DNA from: Pseudotabrizicola algicola
Lineage (GTDB): Bacteria > Pseudomonadota > Alphaproteobacteria > Rhodobacterales > Rhodobacteraceae
DNA length: 64,000 bases
Assembly (NCBI RefSeq): GCF_010915705.1
Contig: NZ_JAAIKE010000007.1
Location: 62,001 to 126,000, forward strand
Direction: 5' to 3'
Shown: piece by piece, positions 1 to 9,030 of the stretch
How positions within the stretch are numbered: position 1 is the stretch's first letter
Layout of the letters: each line of letters begins with the position of its first letter
The notes under the pieces: model-generated
The model's input: the letters and a program-made list of their open reading frames with translations, nothing else
The model's database searches: none
Told to the model about the DNA's origin: nothing
Program-made: the position numbers and the translations under genes

Positions 1-505
1 TGCCGCCTTGCGCGTCTCCATGCGGCAGGAAATCAGCGAACTGCACCAGACGCTGAAGACCACGATGATCTATGTGACCCACGATCAGGTGGAAGCCATG
101 ACGATGGCCGACAAGATCGTGGTGCTGAACGCGGGCCGCATCGAACAGGTGGGCAGCCCGATGGAGCTGTATCGCAATCCCGCCAACCTGTTTGTCGCGG
201 GCTTCATCGGCAGCCCCAAGATGAACCTCATCGAAGGCCCCGAAGCCGCGAGGCACAACGCCACCACCATCGGCATCCGCCCCGAGCATATCGACATCGG
301 CGGCGATGGCCCGTGGCAGGGCGTCGTCGGCCTGTCCGAGCACCTTGGCTCCGACACCTTCCTCAAGGTGAACGCAGGCCCGCTCGGCACGCTCACGGTG
401 CGCGCCAGCGGCGAGGTCGACATTCACCACGGCGACAGCATCCGCATGACCCCGCAAGTGGGCAAACTGCTGCGCTTTGGCGCAGACGGAAAGGCACTGA
501 AATGA
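1..505 (+). CDS. smoK: Polyol/sugar ABC transporter ATP-binding subunit, C-terminal part (5' end outside window)
   Basis: This is the C-terminal 167 residues of an ABC ATPase of the MalK/UgpC/SmoK class. The frame is open from base 2, beginning [11 protein letters not shown], which follows the D-loop in this family. Next come the H-loop ([11 protein letters not shown]) and a C-terminal TOBE-like regulatory domain (IGIRPEHI, then LGSDTFLKV). The subunit would power sugar-alcohol uptake with a periplasmic binding protein and two permeases that must lie upstream. Its stop overlaps the start of the sorbitol dehydrogenase gene (ATGA), so the genes are translationally coupled. The smoK symbol rests on the smoK-smoS-mtlK order known in Rhodobacter; a related sugar ATPase remains possible. 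Confidence 0.85.
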   Translation, partial: AALRVSMRQEISELHQTLKTTMIYVTHDQVEAMTMADKIVVLNAGRIEQVGSPMELYRNPANLFVAGFIGSPKMNLIEGPEAARHNATTIGIRPEHIDIGGDGPWQGVVGLSEHLGSDTFLKVNAGPLGTLTVRASGEVDIHHGDSIRMTPQVGKLLRFGADGKALK

Positions 506-1272
506 GACTGCACGGCAAGACTGCCCTCATCACCGGGGCCGCGCGCGGCATCGGTCTGGAGTTCGCCCGCGCCTACATCGCCGAAGGCGCGCAGGTGACG
601 CTGGCCGACATCAATGCCGAAGCGGTCAAGGCCGCGGCGGCAAGCCTTGGCCCGCAGGCCCATGCGGTCCATCTGGATGTGACGCGGCAAGACAGCATCG
701 ACGCGGGGTTTGCCGAGGCCATCGACCGCATGGGCAAGCTGGATATCCTTATCAACAATGCCGCGCTGTTCTCTGCCGCCCCGATCGCAGAGATCACCCG
801 CGCCGATTATGAACGCCTGTTCGCCGTCAATGTCTCTGGCACACTGTTCTGCCTGCAAGCCGCCGCGCGCCACATGATCGCACGCGGCGCGGGGGGCACC
901 ATAATCAACATGGCCTCACAGGCAGGGCGGCGCGGCGAATCTCTGGTTGCCGTCTATTGCGCGACCAAGGCGGCGGTGATTTCCCTGACCCAAAGCGCGG
1001 GGCTGAACCTTATCGCGCACGGCATCACCGTGAACGCTATCGCCCCCGGCGTGGTGGATGGCGAACACTGGGACGGGGTGGATGCCTATTTCGCCCGCTA
1101 TGAAGGCAAGGCCCCCGGCCAGAAAAAGCGCGAAGTGGCGGCCGCTGTGCCTTTTGGCAGGCTTGGCACCGCTGCCGACCTGACCGGAATGGCAATCTTT
1201 CTTGCGACCGACGAAGCGAAATACATCGTCTCCCAATGCTTCGGGGTCGATGGCGGAAACTGGATGGCCTGA
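502..1272 (+). CDS. smoS: Sorbitol (L-iditol/galactitol) 2-dehydrogenase, SDR family
   Basis: This 256-residue classical short-chain dehydrogenase would oxidise D-sorbitol to fructose with NAD in the cytoplasm. The cofactor motif TGAARGIG is at residues 11-18, NNA at 85-87, and the catalytic Ser139, Tyr152 and Lys156 are all present. The C-terminus ([10 protein letters not shown]) is typical of the sorbitol/polyol dehydrogenase subgroup. I chose ATG 502 because it overlaps the ATPase stop and places the Rossmann motif at the usual distance from the N-terminus; the frame stays open further upstream. It lies between the transporter ATPase and mannitol dehydrogenase, matching the polyol operon of Rhodobacter sphaeroides. 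Confidence 0.93.
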   Translation: MRLHGKTALITGAARGIGLEFARAYIAEGAQVTLADINAEAVKAAAASLGPQAHAVHLDVTRQDSIDAGFAEAIDRMGKLDILINNAALFSAAPIAEITRADYERLFAVNVSGTLFCLQAAARHMIARGAGGTIINMASQAGRRGESLVAVYCATKAAVISLTQSAGLNLIAHGITVNAIAPGVVDGEHWDGVDAYFARYEGKAPGQKKREVAAAVPFGRLGTAADLTGMAIFLATDEAKYIVSQCFGVDGGNWMA

Positions 1273-1273
1273 G

Positions 1274-2722
1274 ATGACCCGCACCCTTCCCCCTGTTTCC
1301 CTCCCCGCCTATGACCGCAGCGCGCTGACCCCCGGCATCGTCCATATCGGCCTTGGCAACTTTCACCGCGCGCATATGGCCGTCTATCTGGATGACCTGA
1401 TGGCAATGGGCCTTGCGCAAGATTGGGCGATTCTGGGCGCGGGCGTGCGCAGCGGCGATGCCCGCATGCGCGAGGCGATGCTGGCGCAGGATTGCCTGTC
1501 CACGATCATCGAGCTTGACCCGAAGGGCCGCACCGCCCGCCGCGTCGGCGCCATGACCGGCTTTGTCGAGGTGCAGCCCGACAATGCCGCGCTGATCGCC
1601 GCGATGACCGATCCGGCGATCCGCATCGTCAGCCTGACGGTGACCGAAGGCGGCTATTTCATCGACGCCGCCACCGGCCAGTTCGACCCCGAGGCCGCCG
1701 AAATCCGCCATGACGCGGCGCGCCCCGATGCCCCGCAAACCGCATTCGGGGCAATCCTTGCCGCCCTGCGCGCGCGCAAGGCGGCGGGCCACGCGCCCTT
1801 TACCGTGATGTCCTGCGATAACCTGCCCGGCAACGGCCATGTGACACAGGCGGCAGTCGTCGGCCTTGCCCGCCTGTCAGACCCTGCCTTTGCCGACTGG
1901 GTAAAGGCGCATGTCGCCTTTCCCAACGGCATGGTCGACCGCATCACCCCCGCCACCGGCCCGCGCGAGCGCGAGATGGCGGCCGCCTTCGGCCTCTCCG
2001 ATGATCAGGTTCCCGTCACCTGCGAGCCGTTCCGCCAGTGGGTGCTGGAAGACAACTTCCCCGCCGGACGCCCGCCGCTGGAACGGGTCGGCGTGACCTT
2101 TACCGATGATGTGCATGCCTATGAGGCGATGAAGATCCGCATCCTCAACGGCGGCCATGCCACCATCGCCTATCCGGGCGGGCTGATGGATGTGGAATAT
2201 GTGCATGAGGCGATGGCCCACCCGCTCATCAGCGGCTTTCTCGACAAGGTGGAACGGGACGAGATCATCCCTTACGTCGCCCCGGTGCCGAACACCGACC
2301 TTGCCGCCTATTACGCGCAGGTGCGCGAGCGGTTCAGCAACCCCGAGGTGGCCGATACCGAACGCCGCCTCTGTCTGGACGGGTCGAACCGCCAGCCGAA
2401 GTTCATCATCCCCTCGCTGCGCGATGCACTGGCGGCGGGCGGCAGGATCGAAGGGCTGGCGCTGGTCTCGGCGCTCTGGTGCCGCTATTGCGCCGGAACC
2501 ACCGACAGCGGGCAAGAGATCGCGCCGAATGATCCCGATTGGGACAGGCTGCAACCGCTGGCACTGGCCGCCCGGTCCGATCCGTCTCTCTGGATCGGGC
2601 AGCGCGCGATTTATGGCGAAACGGGGCAAGACCCGCGCTTTGCCGCCGCCTTTGCCAATGCGCTTGCCGGTCTCTGGGCGGATGGCACCGAAAAGACTCT
2701 GGCGCGCTATCTGGACGCCTGA
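1274..2722 (+). CDS. mtlK: Mannitol 2-dehydrogenase (polyol-specific long-chain dehydrogenase)
   Basis: The product is 482 residues, the usual size for the family. It oxidises D-mannitol (and D-arabinitol) to the ketose with NAD. The N-terminal Rossmann segment reads GLGNFHRAH near residues 26-34, and the catalytic set Lys287, Asn292, His295 appears in KIRILNGGH. The start at 1274 lies one base after the smoS stop. In Rhodobacter the operon usually continues with sugar kinases; here it ends and meets the convergent sulfotransferase gene, overlapping it by 16 bases. No terminator is visible between the two. Confidence 0.93.
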   Translation: MTRTLPPVSLPAYDRSALTPGIVHIGLGNFHRAHMAVYLDDLMAMGLAQDWAILGAGVRSGDARMREAMLAQDCLSTIIELDPKGRTARRVGAMTGFVEVQPDNAALIAAMTDPAIRIVSLTVTEGGYFIDAATGQFDPEAAEIRHDAARPDAPQTAFGAILAALRARKAAGHAPFTVMSCDNLPGNGHVTQAAVVGLARLSDPAFADWVKAHVAFPNGMVDRITPATGPREREMAAAFGLSDDQVPVTCEPFRQWVLEDNFPAGRPPLERVGVTFTDDVHAYEAMKIRILNGGHATIAYPGGLMDVEYVHEAMAHPLISGFLDKVERDEIIPYVAPVPNTDLAAYYAQVRERFSNPEVADTERRLCLDGSNRQPKFIIPSLRDALAAGGRIEGLALVSALWCRYCAGTTDSGQEIAPNDPDWDRLQPLALAARSDPSLWIGQRAIYGETGQDPRFAAAFANALAGLWADGTEKTLARYLDA

Positions 2723-4061
2723 TCGCGCCAGTCGCCAAAGCCAAAGGCCAGATAGTCGCGCGCATAGGCATCGCGCGCGGCGGCCTCCACCTCGGCATCA
2801 TAGATCGCGGCCAGCGGGGTAAACCCGTGCGGCGATGCGGGGGGCAAGGCCGGCGGCTCTTGCCCCACCTCTGCCGCCAGAAAGGCCAGCCCTTCGGCCA
2901 GCCGCTCCTCTCGCAGAACCACATCCGGCCGACACGGGTGCTGGTCTGGCCCGACAGGTTCAGCTTGACCCATTTCAGAAAGGCCAGAAATCCGGCGCGA
3001 TGGGCGGCGACATCGGCGTAATCCTTGCCGCGCGCGGGCAGGTCGATCTTGTGGACCTTGCCCATCTGCTCGCGGATCTGGTCAAGCCCGCCCGACAGGA
3101 TCTGCGTGCAAAACGCCTCATGCGCGCGGGCGACCGGATGGCGCAGCACCGTGAAGGACCGATGGCCGGGGCGCGCGCGTTTCCATTGCCGCAGGGTTTT
3201 CTGGGTGAAATCCCCCTCCAGCCCGCCAAAGCCCTGCATCCAGCCCGTGACCTGCTGCACCGGACCGCCCCGCAGCGGCATGTAAAGCAGCCCCGCCATC
3301 CGCGCCGCCAGAAACTGCGGCACCATCGGCGGGCGGCGCGGCTCGAAATTCGGCGTGCGCGCCAGATTGAACCGGTCCAGCCGCGCCAGCCCCCGCTCCA
3401 TCTCGTCGGGGTTCACCACCTTTTGGGTAATTTCTTCCGGATTCTGCTTTTTCAGGCTGCCATCCAGCCCCGCAAGCCCCTGCAGGCCCAGAAAGGCGGC
3501 AAGCCCGTTCAGCACATCCAGATCGTTGATATCGTCATAATCGATGTAGAATGCCGTCTGCCCGCTGGTCTGCAACCCGTGCAGCAAGCGCACCTGAAAC
3601 GCCTGCAAGTCGCTGACATGCGCCTCGAACTCGGCGGCATCAAACCGCACCTGCGCGCTTTTCAGGTTCTTGGCATTGGTCAGCTTCCACTGGCCGGTTT
3701 CCTGCGCGATCTTCCAGCTGACATAGCTTTCAACCGGGTTGCGGGTCAGGATGATCTTGGCGCAGTGCGGGTCATCCAGCACCGGCTGCACCACGCGGGG
3801 GTCATGGTCGTGGAAATAGCGAAACCCCGACAAACCCTTGGTCTGCGCCCGCATCGCCCGGATCAGCGCCAGAGGGTCAGCCTCCCGATCCGCCATCGAA
3901 AAGCCGAACAGGCTGGTCTGGTCTTTCTTGCCGATGAAATGCGGGTTGAACACCTCTCCGTGGCAGTGGACACCGTCCATCGCGTTCAGATTGGCTTCGA
4001 GAAAATTCGACCCTGTCCGCATCTCTGCGAACATTACAAAACTGTCAAACCGCTTGGACAC
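2707..4061 (-). pseudogene. NodH-like sulfotransferase gene disrupted by a frameshifting deletion
   Basis: The GTG start at 4061 follows the upstream GT14 stop directly. The reading frame carries PAPS-sulfotransferase motifs: a 5'-phosphosulfate loop (RTGSNFLE, about residue 16), a 3'-phosphate motif (ILTRNPVESYVSWK), and a second module with VLRHPVARAHEAF. It runs to LNLSGQTSTRV near base 2940. The expected continuation (PDVVLREERLAE through IYDAEVEAAARDAY to FGFGDW, stop 2707-2709) is in another frame. About 20 residues that relatives carry between these segments (from memory) are missing. Read without repair, translation runs out of frame antisense into mtlK. Either the gene is inactive or the assembly collapsed here. 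The original role would be sulfation of a glycan made by the neighbouring glycosyltransferases. Confidence 0.75.
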
Positions 4062-5759
4062 TCACTTCACCAGATAGGGGCGCCCGCGGCGCGTGGATCT
4101 TGTCGCCGGATCATCCCCCACCGGAAAATCACCCATAAGCACCGGCTGCATCCCTTGGTTGCGCAGGTTCTGCAGGAACTGGCCAAAGCCGGTCAGATCG
4201 GCCATGCGGGGCGCCTCGGTCAGCCGCCGCCCCTGACGCGGGCCGATTTCGTCGATGATGGTCTGCAACGGCTCCATCGGGTTTTCGACAAAATCGGCAA
4301 GCGACCAGATGCGCACCCGCGCCTTGGCATAGGGCGCGCGCAGGACGTTCAGAAACTCCTGCTCGATCTTTTGCAGGCGCGCGGCCTCGCGCCGGATGTC
4401 GCCGAAATTCCGGTTGGAATGGAACAGCGGCACCGCCCAAGCCCCCGAGATGACCGAAATCTGCGCATTGCCATCCAGCGACATGAACCAGTTCAGCTCT
4501 TGCGTATCCGCAGGCCCGAACTGGAAGCACTGACGCTCGCCCCGCGTGTTCCAGATCAGGCTGGTCAGGAAGCTTTTCGGGTTGTAGTCGCGCACCTTGG
4601 CACTGTCGGACAGGGCGCCGTTATACACCGACTCGCCCCCGGCAAAATGCACACGGTCGGGTGCGAACAGATGCCCGTGTACCCGCGTGCCGCTGGCCTT
4701 GGACAGCCAGATCTCGAAATTCTCGAACACGTCGGCAAAGCCGGAAAACACCGAATACGGCCCCGCTGTCCGCCCGTTTTCGAAGTTCTCTTTCGGGAAA
4801 CGGCTCTGCATATACAGGCCCGGCCGCCCCTTGACCCGCCGCTCCACCGCCTTGGCAAACAGCCGGTCGATCTTGCCGGGGTTCGGCTCGGCCGCGGCCT
4901 GACGGCTGCGGTCATCCGACAGGAACGCGCCGTAAAGCCGCACCGCATCCGGCCAGATCTTGCGGGCGACAAAACAGTCGGACCGCCGCAGCAATTGCAG
5001 GTGGTCATCGTAGAAGATGTGCGGCTTGCCCTGAAAATCGAACTTCGACAACGTCAGCGACCGGCTTTCGACCGAGCCGGACACCTGCCGCACCAGCGTC
5101 TGGAAATAGCTTTCGTCAGGGATCCAGACCTTCTGGAAATAGCGGTCGATCTTGGCGCGCTCGGGATGCTCCAGAATCGCCGACAGCGTGCGGCGGGTCA
5201 GGCACCACCACTGGCTGCCCAGATGCGGCACCAGTTCCGCCGGAATCTTCCGCCGATACCCCACCATGCGCTGCAATTTGACGTAAGTATCAAACCACCA
5301 GCGCTGCTTGCGCCAACTGAAGGGGAAGCGCAGCGTGAAGCGTTCGAAATCAAGCCCGCCGATCGTCCAGCCCACATCTTCGGTGGTCACGCTTTCGATG
5401 AAATCGGTCTTGGGCCGTTCATCCAGATAGGCGCGCAATTCCTCGACCGGACGCAGCGGCAGGCAAGACCCCGAGGCGAGATAGACATGCCGCACCTCGG
5501 CAAACTCGCGCAGCATGACCGTCGCCGCCTCCTGGCTGGCGGCCACAATGCCCCATGTGCCCCATTCGCAGGCATGACGGCCCGAAAAGCGCACGTTGGG
5601 CAGATCGGAAAGCTCTTGCACCAGATCGCCATAGGGCTTGGCCGCCACCCGCCGGTCCACATGGATGACAACCGGACAGCCCCGCTCGGCCCAGTGCCGC
5701 GCCACCTGGGCAGCGCGACCCAGTGCCGTATGGCACAGCATCACAAAGCCCACCGTCAT
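4062..5759 (-). CDS. GT14-like (core-2/I-branching type) glycosyltransferase
   Basis: This 565-residue protein begins with a core-2/I-branching-like domain (GFVMLCHTALGRAAQVARHW; IHVDRR; YLASGSCLPLRP; WWCLTRRTL; PDESYFQT), matching bacterial family 14 glycosyltransferases that use UDP-sugars. The C-terminal half (from about residue 320) resembles the extra domain seen on Rhodobacterales members of this family; its role is unknown. No signal peptide or membrane segment is visible, so it is probably cytoplasmic and adds a branch sugar to a surface glycan. It sits between a family-2-like glycosyltransferase and the sulfotransferase on the same strand, with a 0-base gap to the latter. Donor and acceptor are unknown. 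Confidence 0.8.
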   Translation of the reverse strand: MTVGFVMLCHTALGRAAQVARHWAERGCPVVIHVDRRVAAKPYGDLVQELSDLPNVRFSGRHACEWGTWGIVAASQEAATVMLREFAEVRHVYLASGSCLPLRPVEELRAYLDERPKTDFIESVTTEDVGWTIGGLDFERFTLRFPFSWRKQRWWFDTYVKLQRMVGYRRKIPAELVPHLGSQWWCLTRRTLSAILEHPERAKIDRYFQKVWIPDESYFQTLVRQVSGSVESRSLTLSKFDFQGKPHIFYDDHLQLLRRSDCFVARKIWPDAVRLYGAFLSDDRSRQAAAEPNPGKIDRLFAKAVERRVKGRPGLYMQSRFPKENFENGRTAGPYSVFSGFADVFENFEIWLSKASGTRVHGHLFAPDRVHFAGGESVYNGALSDSAKVRDYNPKSFLTSLIWNTRGERQCFQFGPADTQELNWFMSLDGNAQISVISGAWAVPLFHSNRNFGDIRREAARLQKIEQEFLNVLRAPYAKARVRIWSLADFVENPMEPLQTIIDEIGPRQGRRLTEAPRMADLTGFGQFLQNLRNQGMQPVLMGDFPVGDDPATRSTRRGRPYLVK

Positions 5760-5772
5760 CCACGCGACTCCT

Positions 5773-6783
5773 TCATGCCCAGTTGCCCTTGGACATCAGC
5801 CCCAAAATCTCGAGCTGGCGCCAGTTGATATACTTTTCACTCCACTTGCACCAAACCTCGGGATGCTCGGCCAGCCCTTGCTGATAGGCCTTATACTCCG
5901 CACTTGCGGCATAATGTTGGCCGCGTTTGAGTTCTTCTTGCGCCTTGGCCGGAAACGTATCCAGAAACTTGGCATGCAGCAGCACGCCCGAGGCTTTTTC
6001 CCCGCCCCATTCGTCAAAGGCAAGATTCAGGCCACGCGGCAGCATCATGTGGGTGGAACTGATATAGGCATAGGACCGATGCCATTTGACCAGCGGAATC
6101 TTGTTCAGCGCGGGGGCCTTGGCGGGACTGTCGCCAAAGAAGATCCGCGTGCGCGGCCCGCCCTGAATCCAGAGGTTGCCATAGGCCGGATTGCGGCTGA
6201 TCTGGTAATTCCCGCTGTCAAACCATTGCGCGATCTCGAACGGGTCCTGCCCTTCGCGATAGGTCTGGTCGGTGATCGGCCCCTTTGGATACATGTCCAG
6301 CAGCATCGCCGAGAAGGTGCGGATCTGCGTCGTGTCAAGCCAGTCGGTCAACGCGCGGATCGGGCGCGTTTCGCAAAAGGGATACACGAAAAACTCGTCC
6401 GGATCGACGGTCAGGCACCAATGGCCATGCCCGTAGCGCCGCAGCAGAAAGCTGAGCCAATCCATGCCGAAGCGGCTTTTCTTGTAACTGGCCTCGGTGC
6501 GCCAGAGCGACACATCGGGCTGCTCGCGCAGATATTCCAGCGACCCGTCGGTCGACCCGTTGTCGACCATGAAAAAATGGCTGACGCCAAGGTCGCGGTA
6601 ATAGCGCAGGAAATACGGCAGGCGGATCTTTTCGTTCCGCAGCGTGGTAAAGGCGAAAATCGCATCCTCTGCCTGCCCTGCAGAACGGTCCGCCACCAGG
6701 CTCAGGTCACGACGGCTTGCCCAGCCCCGAAAGAGCAGGCGCCGGCGGTGCCAGCGAAGCCGATAGGAAGAGAGCAAACCCAA
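5773..6783 (-). CDS. Glycosyltransferase family 2-like protein (Glyco_tranf_2_4/GT92-like), copy 1
   Basis: The product is 336 residues. It has a basic N-terminus, then FTTLRNEKIRLPYFLRYY, the donor-binding VDNGSTDGS, and an acidic metal-site motif TVDPDEFFVYP. These features are typical of the family-2/92-like glycosyltransferases of Rhodobacteraceae exopolysaccharide loci. It is clearly paralogous to the next gene (6962-7999): both share NLWIQGGPR, LNKIPLV and an ending of the form LEILGLMSKGNW. The start is a TTG at 6783 with a weak ribosome site, so a slightly later start is possible. It is 13 bases from the GT14 gene and likely co-transcribed. Confidence 0.82.
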   Translation of the reverse strand: MGLLSSYRLRWHRRRLLFRGWASRRDLSLVADRSAGQAEDAIFAFTTLRNEKIRLPYFLRYYRDLGVSHFFMVDNGSTDGSLEYLREQPDVSLWRTEASYKKSRFGMDWLSFLLRRYGHGHWCLTVDPDEFFVYPFCETRPIRALTDWLDTTQIRTFSAMLLDMYPKGPITDQTYREGQDPFEIAQWFDSGNYQISRNPAYGNLWIQGGPRTRIFFGDSPAKAPALNKIPLVKWHRSYAYISSTHMMLPRGLNLAFDEWGGEKASGVLLHAKFLDTFPAKAQEELKRGQHYAASAEYKAYQQGLAEHPEVWCKWSEKYINWRQLEILGLMSKGNWA

Positions 6784-6961
6784 GATAACAACCCGATCTC
6801 AGAACGCACACAGAAAGCGACACCAGTCAGCGCAGCAGACGATATGACACTTTGGCCATTCTGCCATCATTTGCCCAGTTTCCAATGGCCACGCTAGTAA
6901 ATTGACGCGATTTAGTAAACAATTTCACACAGTTTCACGCCAAAGCGCAGGCAACGGCGCC

Positions 6962-7999
6962 TTACACCCACCCCCCGCGCGACATCAGGCCCAGCGCCTC
7001 CAGCCGCCGCCACCCGCCCAGCCGTTCCGACTGCGGGCAGCGCAGCACGGGATCAGAAATGACCGTATCGTAATAACTGTCATAAAGCGCGCTATTGGCG
7101 AAATGCTGCTTCCTTGCCTTCTCTTCGGTTGATTTGCCGATGATCTCGGGCAGGAACTTGGTGTGCAGGAGCAGGCCGGAAATCTGCTCGCCCCCGTCTG
7201 TGGCATAAACCCGGTTCAGGCGCGGCGGCAGTATCGCATGGGTAGAGTTCACATAGGCATAGCGCCGGTTCCAGCGCACCAGTGGAATCTTGTTCAGCGT
7301 AGGGGCGCGGCGCGGGTCATCGGCAAAGAAAAGCCGGCCCCGGGGTCCGCCCTGAATCCACAGATTGCCCATCCGCTCCTGGACCTGCACCGCATAATTG
7401 CCCGGATCGAACCAGCGCAGCACCGACAGCGGGTCATCGCCGGGGCCGATCTGCGCCGCCGACAGCGGGCCGTCCGGGTAAAGGTCCAGCATCATGGTCC
7501 CCATCGCCTCCAGCCCCTGCTCCTCCAGCCAGCCGGTCAGCGCGGGCAAGGGGCGGGTCTGCCAATAGGGGTAGATCAACAACTCATCCGCATCGAGCGT
7601 CAGCGTCCAGTGGCCGTGTGCATGGCGCATCTGCAGCCATGTCACCCAGTCAAGGCCAAAGCGCGACAGCTTGTAGCTGGCCCTGGTATGCCACAGCGAC
7701 ACATCGGGCTGCGCCACCAGATAGTCGCGGGTGCCGTCGGTGCTGTCATTGTCCACGATCAGAAAATGGCGCACCCCCAGCTTGCGGTGGTGGTCAAGGA
7801 AATGCGGCAGGCGAAGCTGCTCGTTGCGCACGGTCATGAAACACAGGATATCGCCGCGCCGGATGGCGCTGCTGCGGTCCTTGACCACCTGCAGCGCGCG
7901 CCTGCTGCGGAACGACCGCCACAAATGCCTCCGCCGTCTGGTCCGCAAACCATAGGCGCGCCACGCCGCCCGCAACAGCGTCCTGACGCGCCCGGTCAT
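6962..7999 (-). CDS. Glycosyltransferase family 2-like protein (Glyco_tranf_2_4/GT92-like), copy 2
   Basis: The product is 345 residues. A strongly basic N-terminus precedes FMTVRNEQLRLPHFLDHH, VDNDSTDGT and the acidic TLDADELLIYPYW, then NLWIQGGPRGRLFF and LNKIPLVRWNRRYAYVNSTH. It is the tandem paralogue of the 5773-6783 gene, collinear over almost the whole length but well diverged, so the duplication is not recent. It starts 9 bases after the galU stop, and that coupling suggests use of UDP-glucose or a derived UDP-sugar (inference). The 178 bases between the two paralogues are AT-rich and may hold an internal promoter. Confidence 0.83.
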   Translation of the reverse strand: MTGRVRTLLRAAWRAYGLRTRRRRHLWRSFRSRRALQVVKDRSSAIRRGDILCFMTVRNEQLRLPHFLDHHRKLGVRHFLIVDNDSTDGTRDYLVAQPDVSLWHTRASYKLSRFGLDWVTWLQMRHAHGHWTLTLDADELLIYPYWQTRPLPALTGWLEEQGLEAMGTMMLDLYPDGPLSAAQIGPGDDPLSVLRWFDPGNYAVQVQERMGNLWIQGGPRGRLFFADDPRRAPTLNKIPLVRWNRRYAYVNSTHAILPPRLNRVYATDGGEQISGLLLHTKFLPEIIGKSTEEKARKQHFANSALYDSYYDTVISDPVLRCPQSERLGGWRRLEALGLMSRGGWV

Positions 8000-8008
8000 G
8001 GCATTGCC

Positions 8009-8902
8009 TTATTGCGCGGCTTTCTGCAGCGCGACCATATCGTTCAGATAGGCCCCGAACTCGTCGCGCAGGTCGGGACGCGCCAGACCGAAGGCCACGG
8101 TGGCCTGCAGGAACCCGGCCTTGGAGCCGCAGTCATACCGCTGCCCGCGGAAACGGTAGCCGTAAACCTTGCTCTTGCCGATTTCCTCGGCGATGGCGTC
8201 GGTCAACTGGATCTCGCCGCCCACACCCTGCTTGATCTTGTTCAGGTTCACCAGAACATCGGGCGACAGGATATAGCGCCCGATCACCGCCAGATTCGAC
8301 GGGGCCGATCCGGCGGGCGGCTTTTCGACCATGCCCTTGGCTTCGACGATCGAGCCCATGTCATTGGCGATATCAAGCACACCATAGGAAGACGCCCGCT
8401 CCGGCGCGACTTCCATCGCGGCCACCATATTGCCGCCAGTTTCGGCATAGGCCTCGATCATCTGCTGCAGGCAGGGCTTTTCCGCCGCGATCACGTCATC
8501 GGGCAGCAGCACGGCAAAGGGTTCGTTCCCGATCAGCCGACGCGCGCACCACACCGCATGGCCCAACCCCTGCGGACGGTTCTGGCGGATATAGGCAATC
8601 GCGCCGCTGTCCATGTTGGTGTCCTTGAGAACATCCAGAAGCTGGTCCTTGCCCGCCTTGCGCAGCGCCGATTCAAGCTCGGGGGCGACGTCAAAGTAAT
8701 CTTCCAGCGCCGATTTGCCCCGGCTGGTCACGAAGATGAACTCTTTGATGCCTGCGGCACGCGCCTCGTCGATCGCGTATTGGATCAGCGGGCGATCGAC
8801 CAGGGTCATGATCTCTTTCGGGATCGATTTGGTGGCCGGCAAGAACCGCGTTCCAAGCCCTGCAACCGGAAAGACCGCTTTGGTGACTTTCTTATGCTTC
8901 AT
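8009..8902 (-). CDS. galU: UTP-glucose-1-phosphate uridylyltransferase
   Basis: The product is 297 residues, the normal GalU length. The nucleotidyltransferase signature GLGTRFLPATKSIPKEI lies at residues 15-31. Later motifs include the substrate region QNRPQGLGHAVW and the Asp of LLPDDVI. The enzyme makes UDP-glucose from glucose-1-phosphate and UTP, feeding surface polysaccharide synthesis. It is first in a same-strand run of five genes (galU, two family-2-like glycosyltransferases, GT14, sulfotransferase). Confidence 0.95.
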   Translation of the reverse strand: MKHKKVTKAVFPVAGLGTRFLPATKSIPKEIMTLVDRPLIQYAIDEARAAGIKEFIFVTSRGKSALEDYFDVAPELESALRKAGKDQLLDVLKDTNMDSGAIAYIRQNRPQGLGHAVWCARRLIGNEPFAVLLPDDVIAAEKPCLQQMIEAYAETGGNMVAAMEVAPERASSYGVLDIANDMGSIVEAKGMVEKPPAGSAPSNLAVIGRYILSPDVLVNLNKIKQGVGGEIQLTDAIAEEIGKSKVYGYRFRGQRYDCGSKAGFLQATVAFGLARPDLRDEFGAYLNDMVALQKAAQ

Positions 8903-8951
8903 AGCACTCGCTCTGTTTGATTGGCCGTCGCAAGAACGGTCGGTTTAAATG

Positions 8952-8957
8952 ACTATA
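8952..8957 (-). promoter_or_regulatory. Possible -10 element of the galU-glycosyltransferase operon
   Basis: On the minus strand the AT-rich 128-base gap upstream of galU contains TATAGT (5 of 6 to the sigma-70 -10 consensus) about 50 bases before the galU start. No convincing -35 box is visible, so this is a weak call. Confidence 0.3.
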
Positions 8958-9030
8958 CAACAATCAATGGACCAAAGAATGACAAATCTATGGCTTCGCT
9001 TAATCATCGGCCTAAAGGCACCGGTCGATC

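Noticed and set aside
2835-5828. A 997-codon plus-strand open frame opposite the glycosyltransferase/sulfotransferase genes
   Set aside because: It is antisense to well-supported genes, is rich in Arg, His, Pro and Gln as expected of a shadow frame in GC-rich DNA, and contains no recognisable domain.
6784-6961. AT-rich gap between the two glycosyltransferase paralogues, possible internal promoter
   Set aside because: TTGTTT with TACTAG at 17 bases can be drawn on the minus strand, but the match is too poor to call a promoter.
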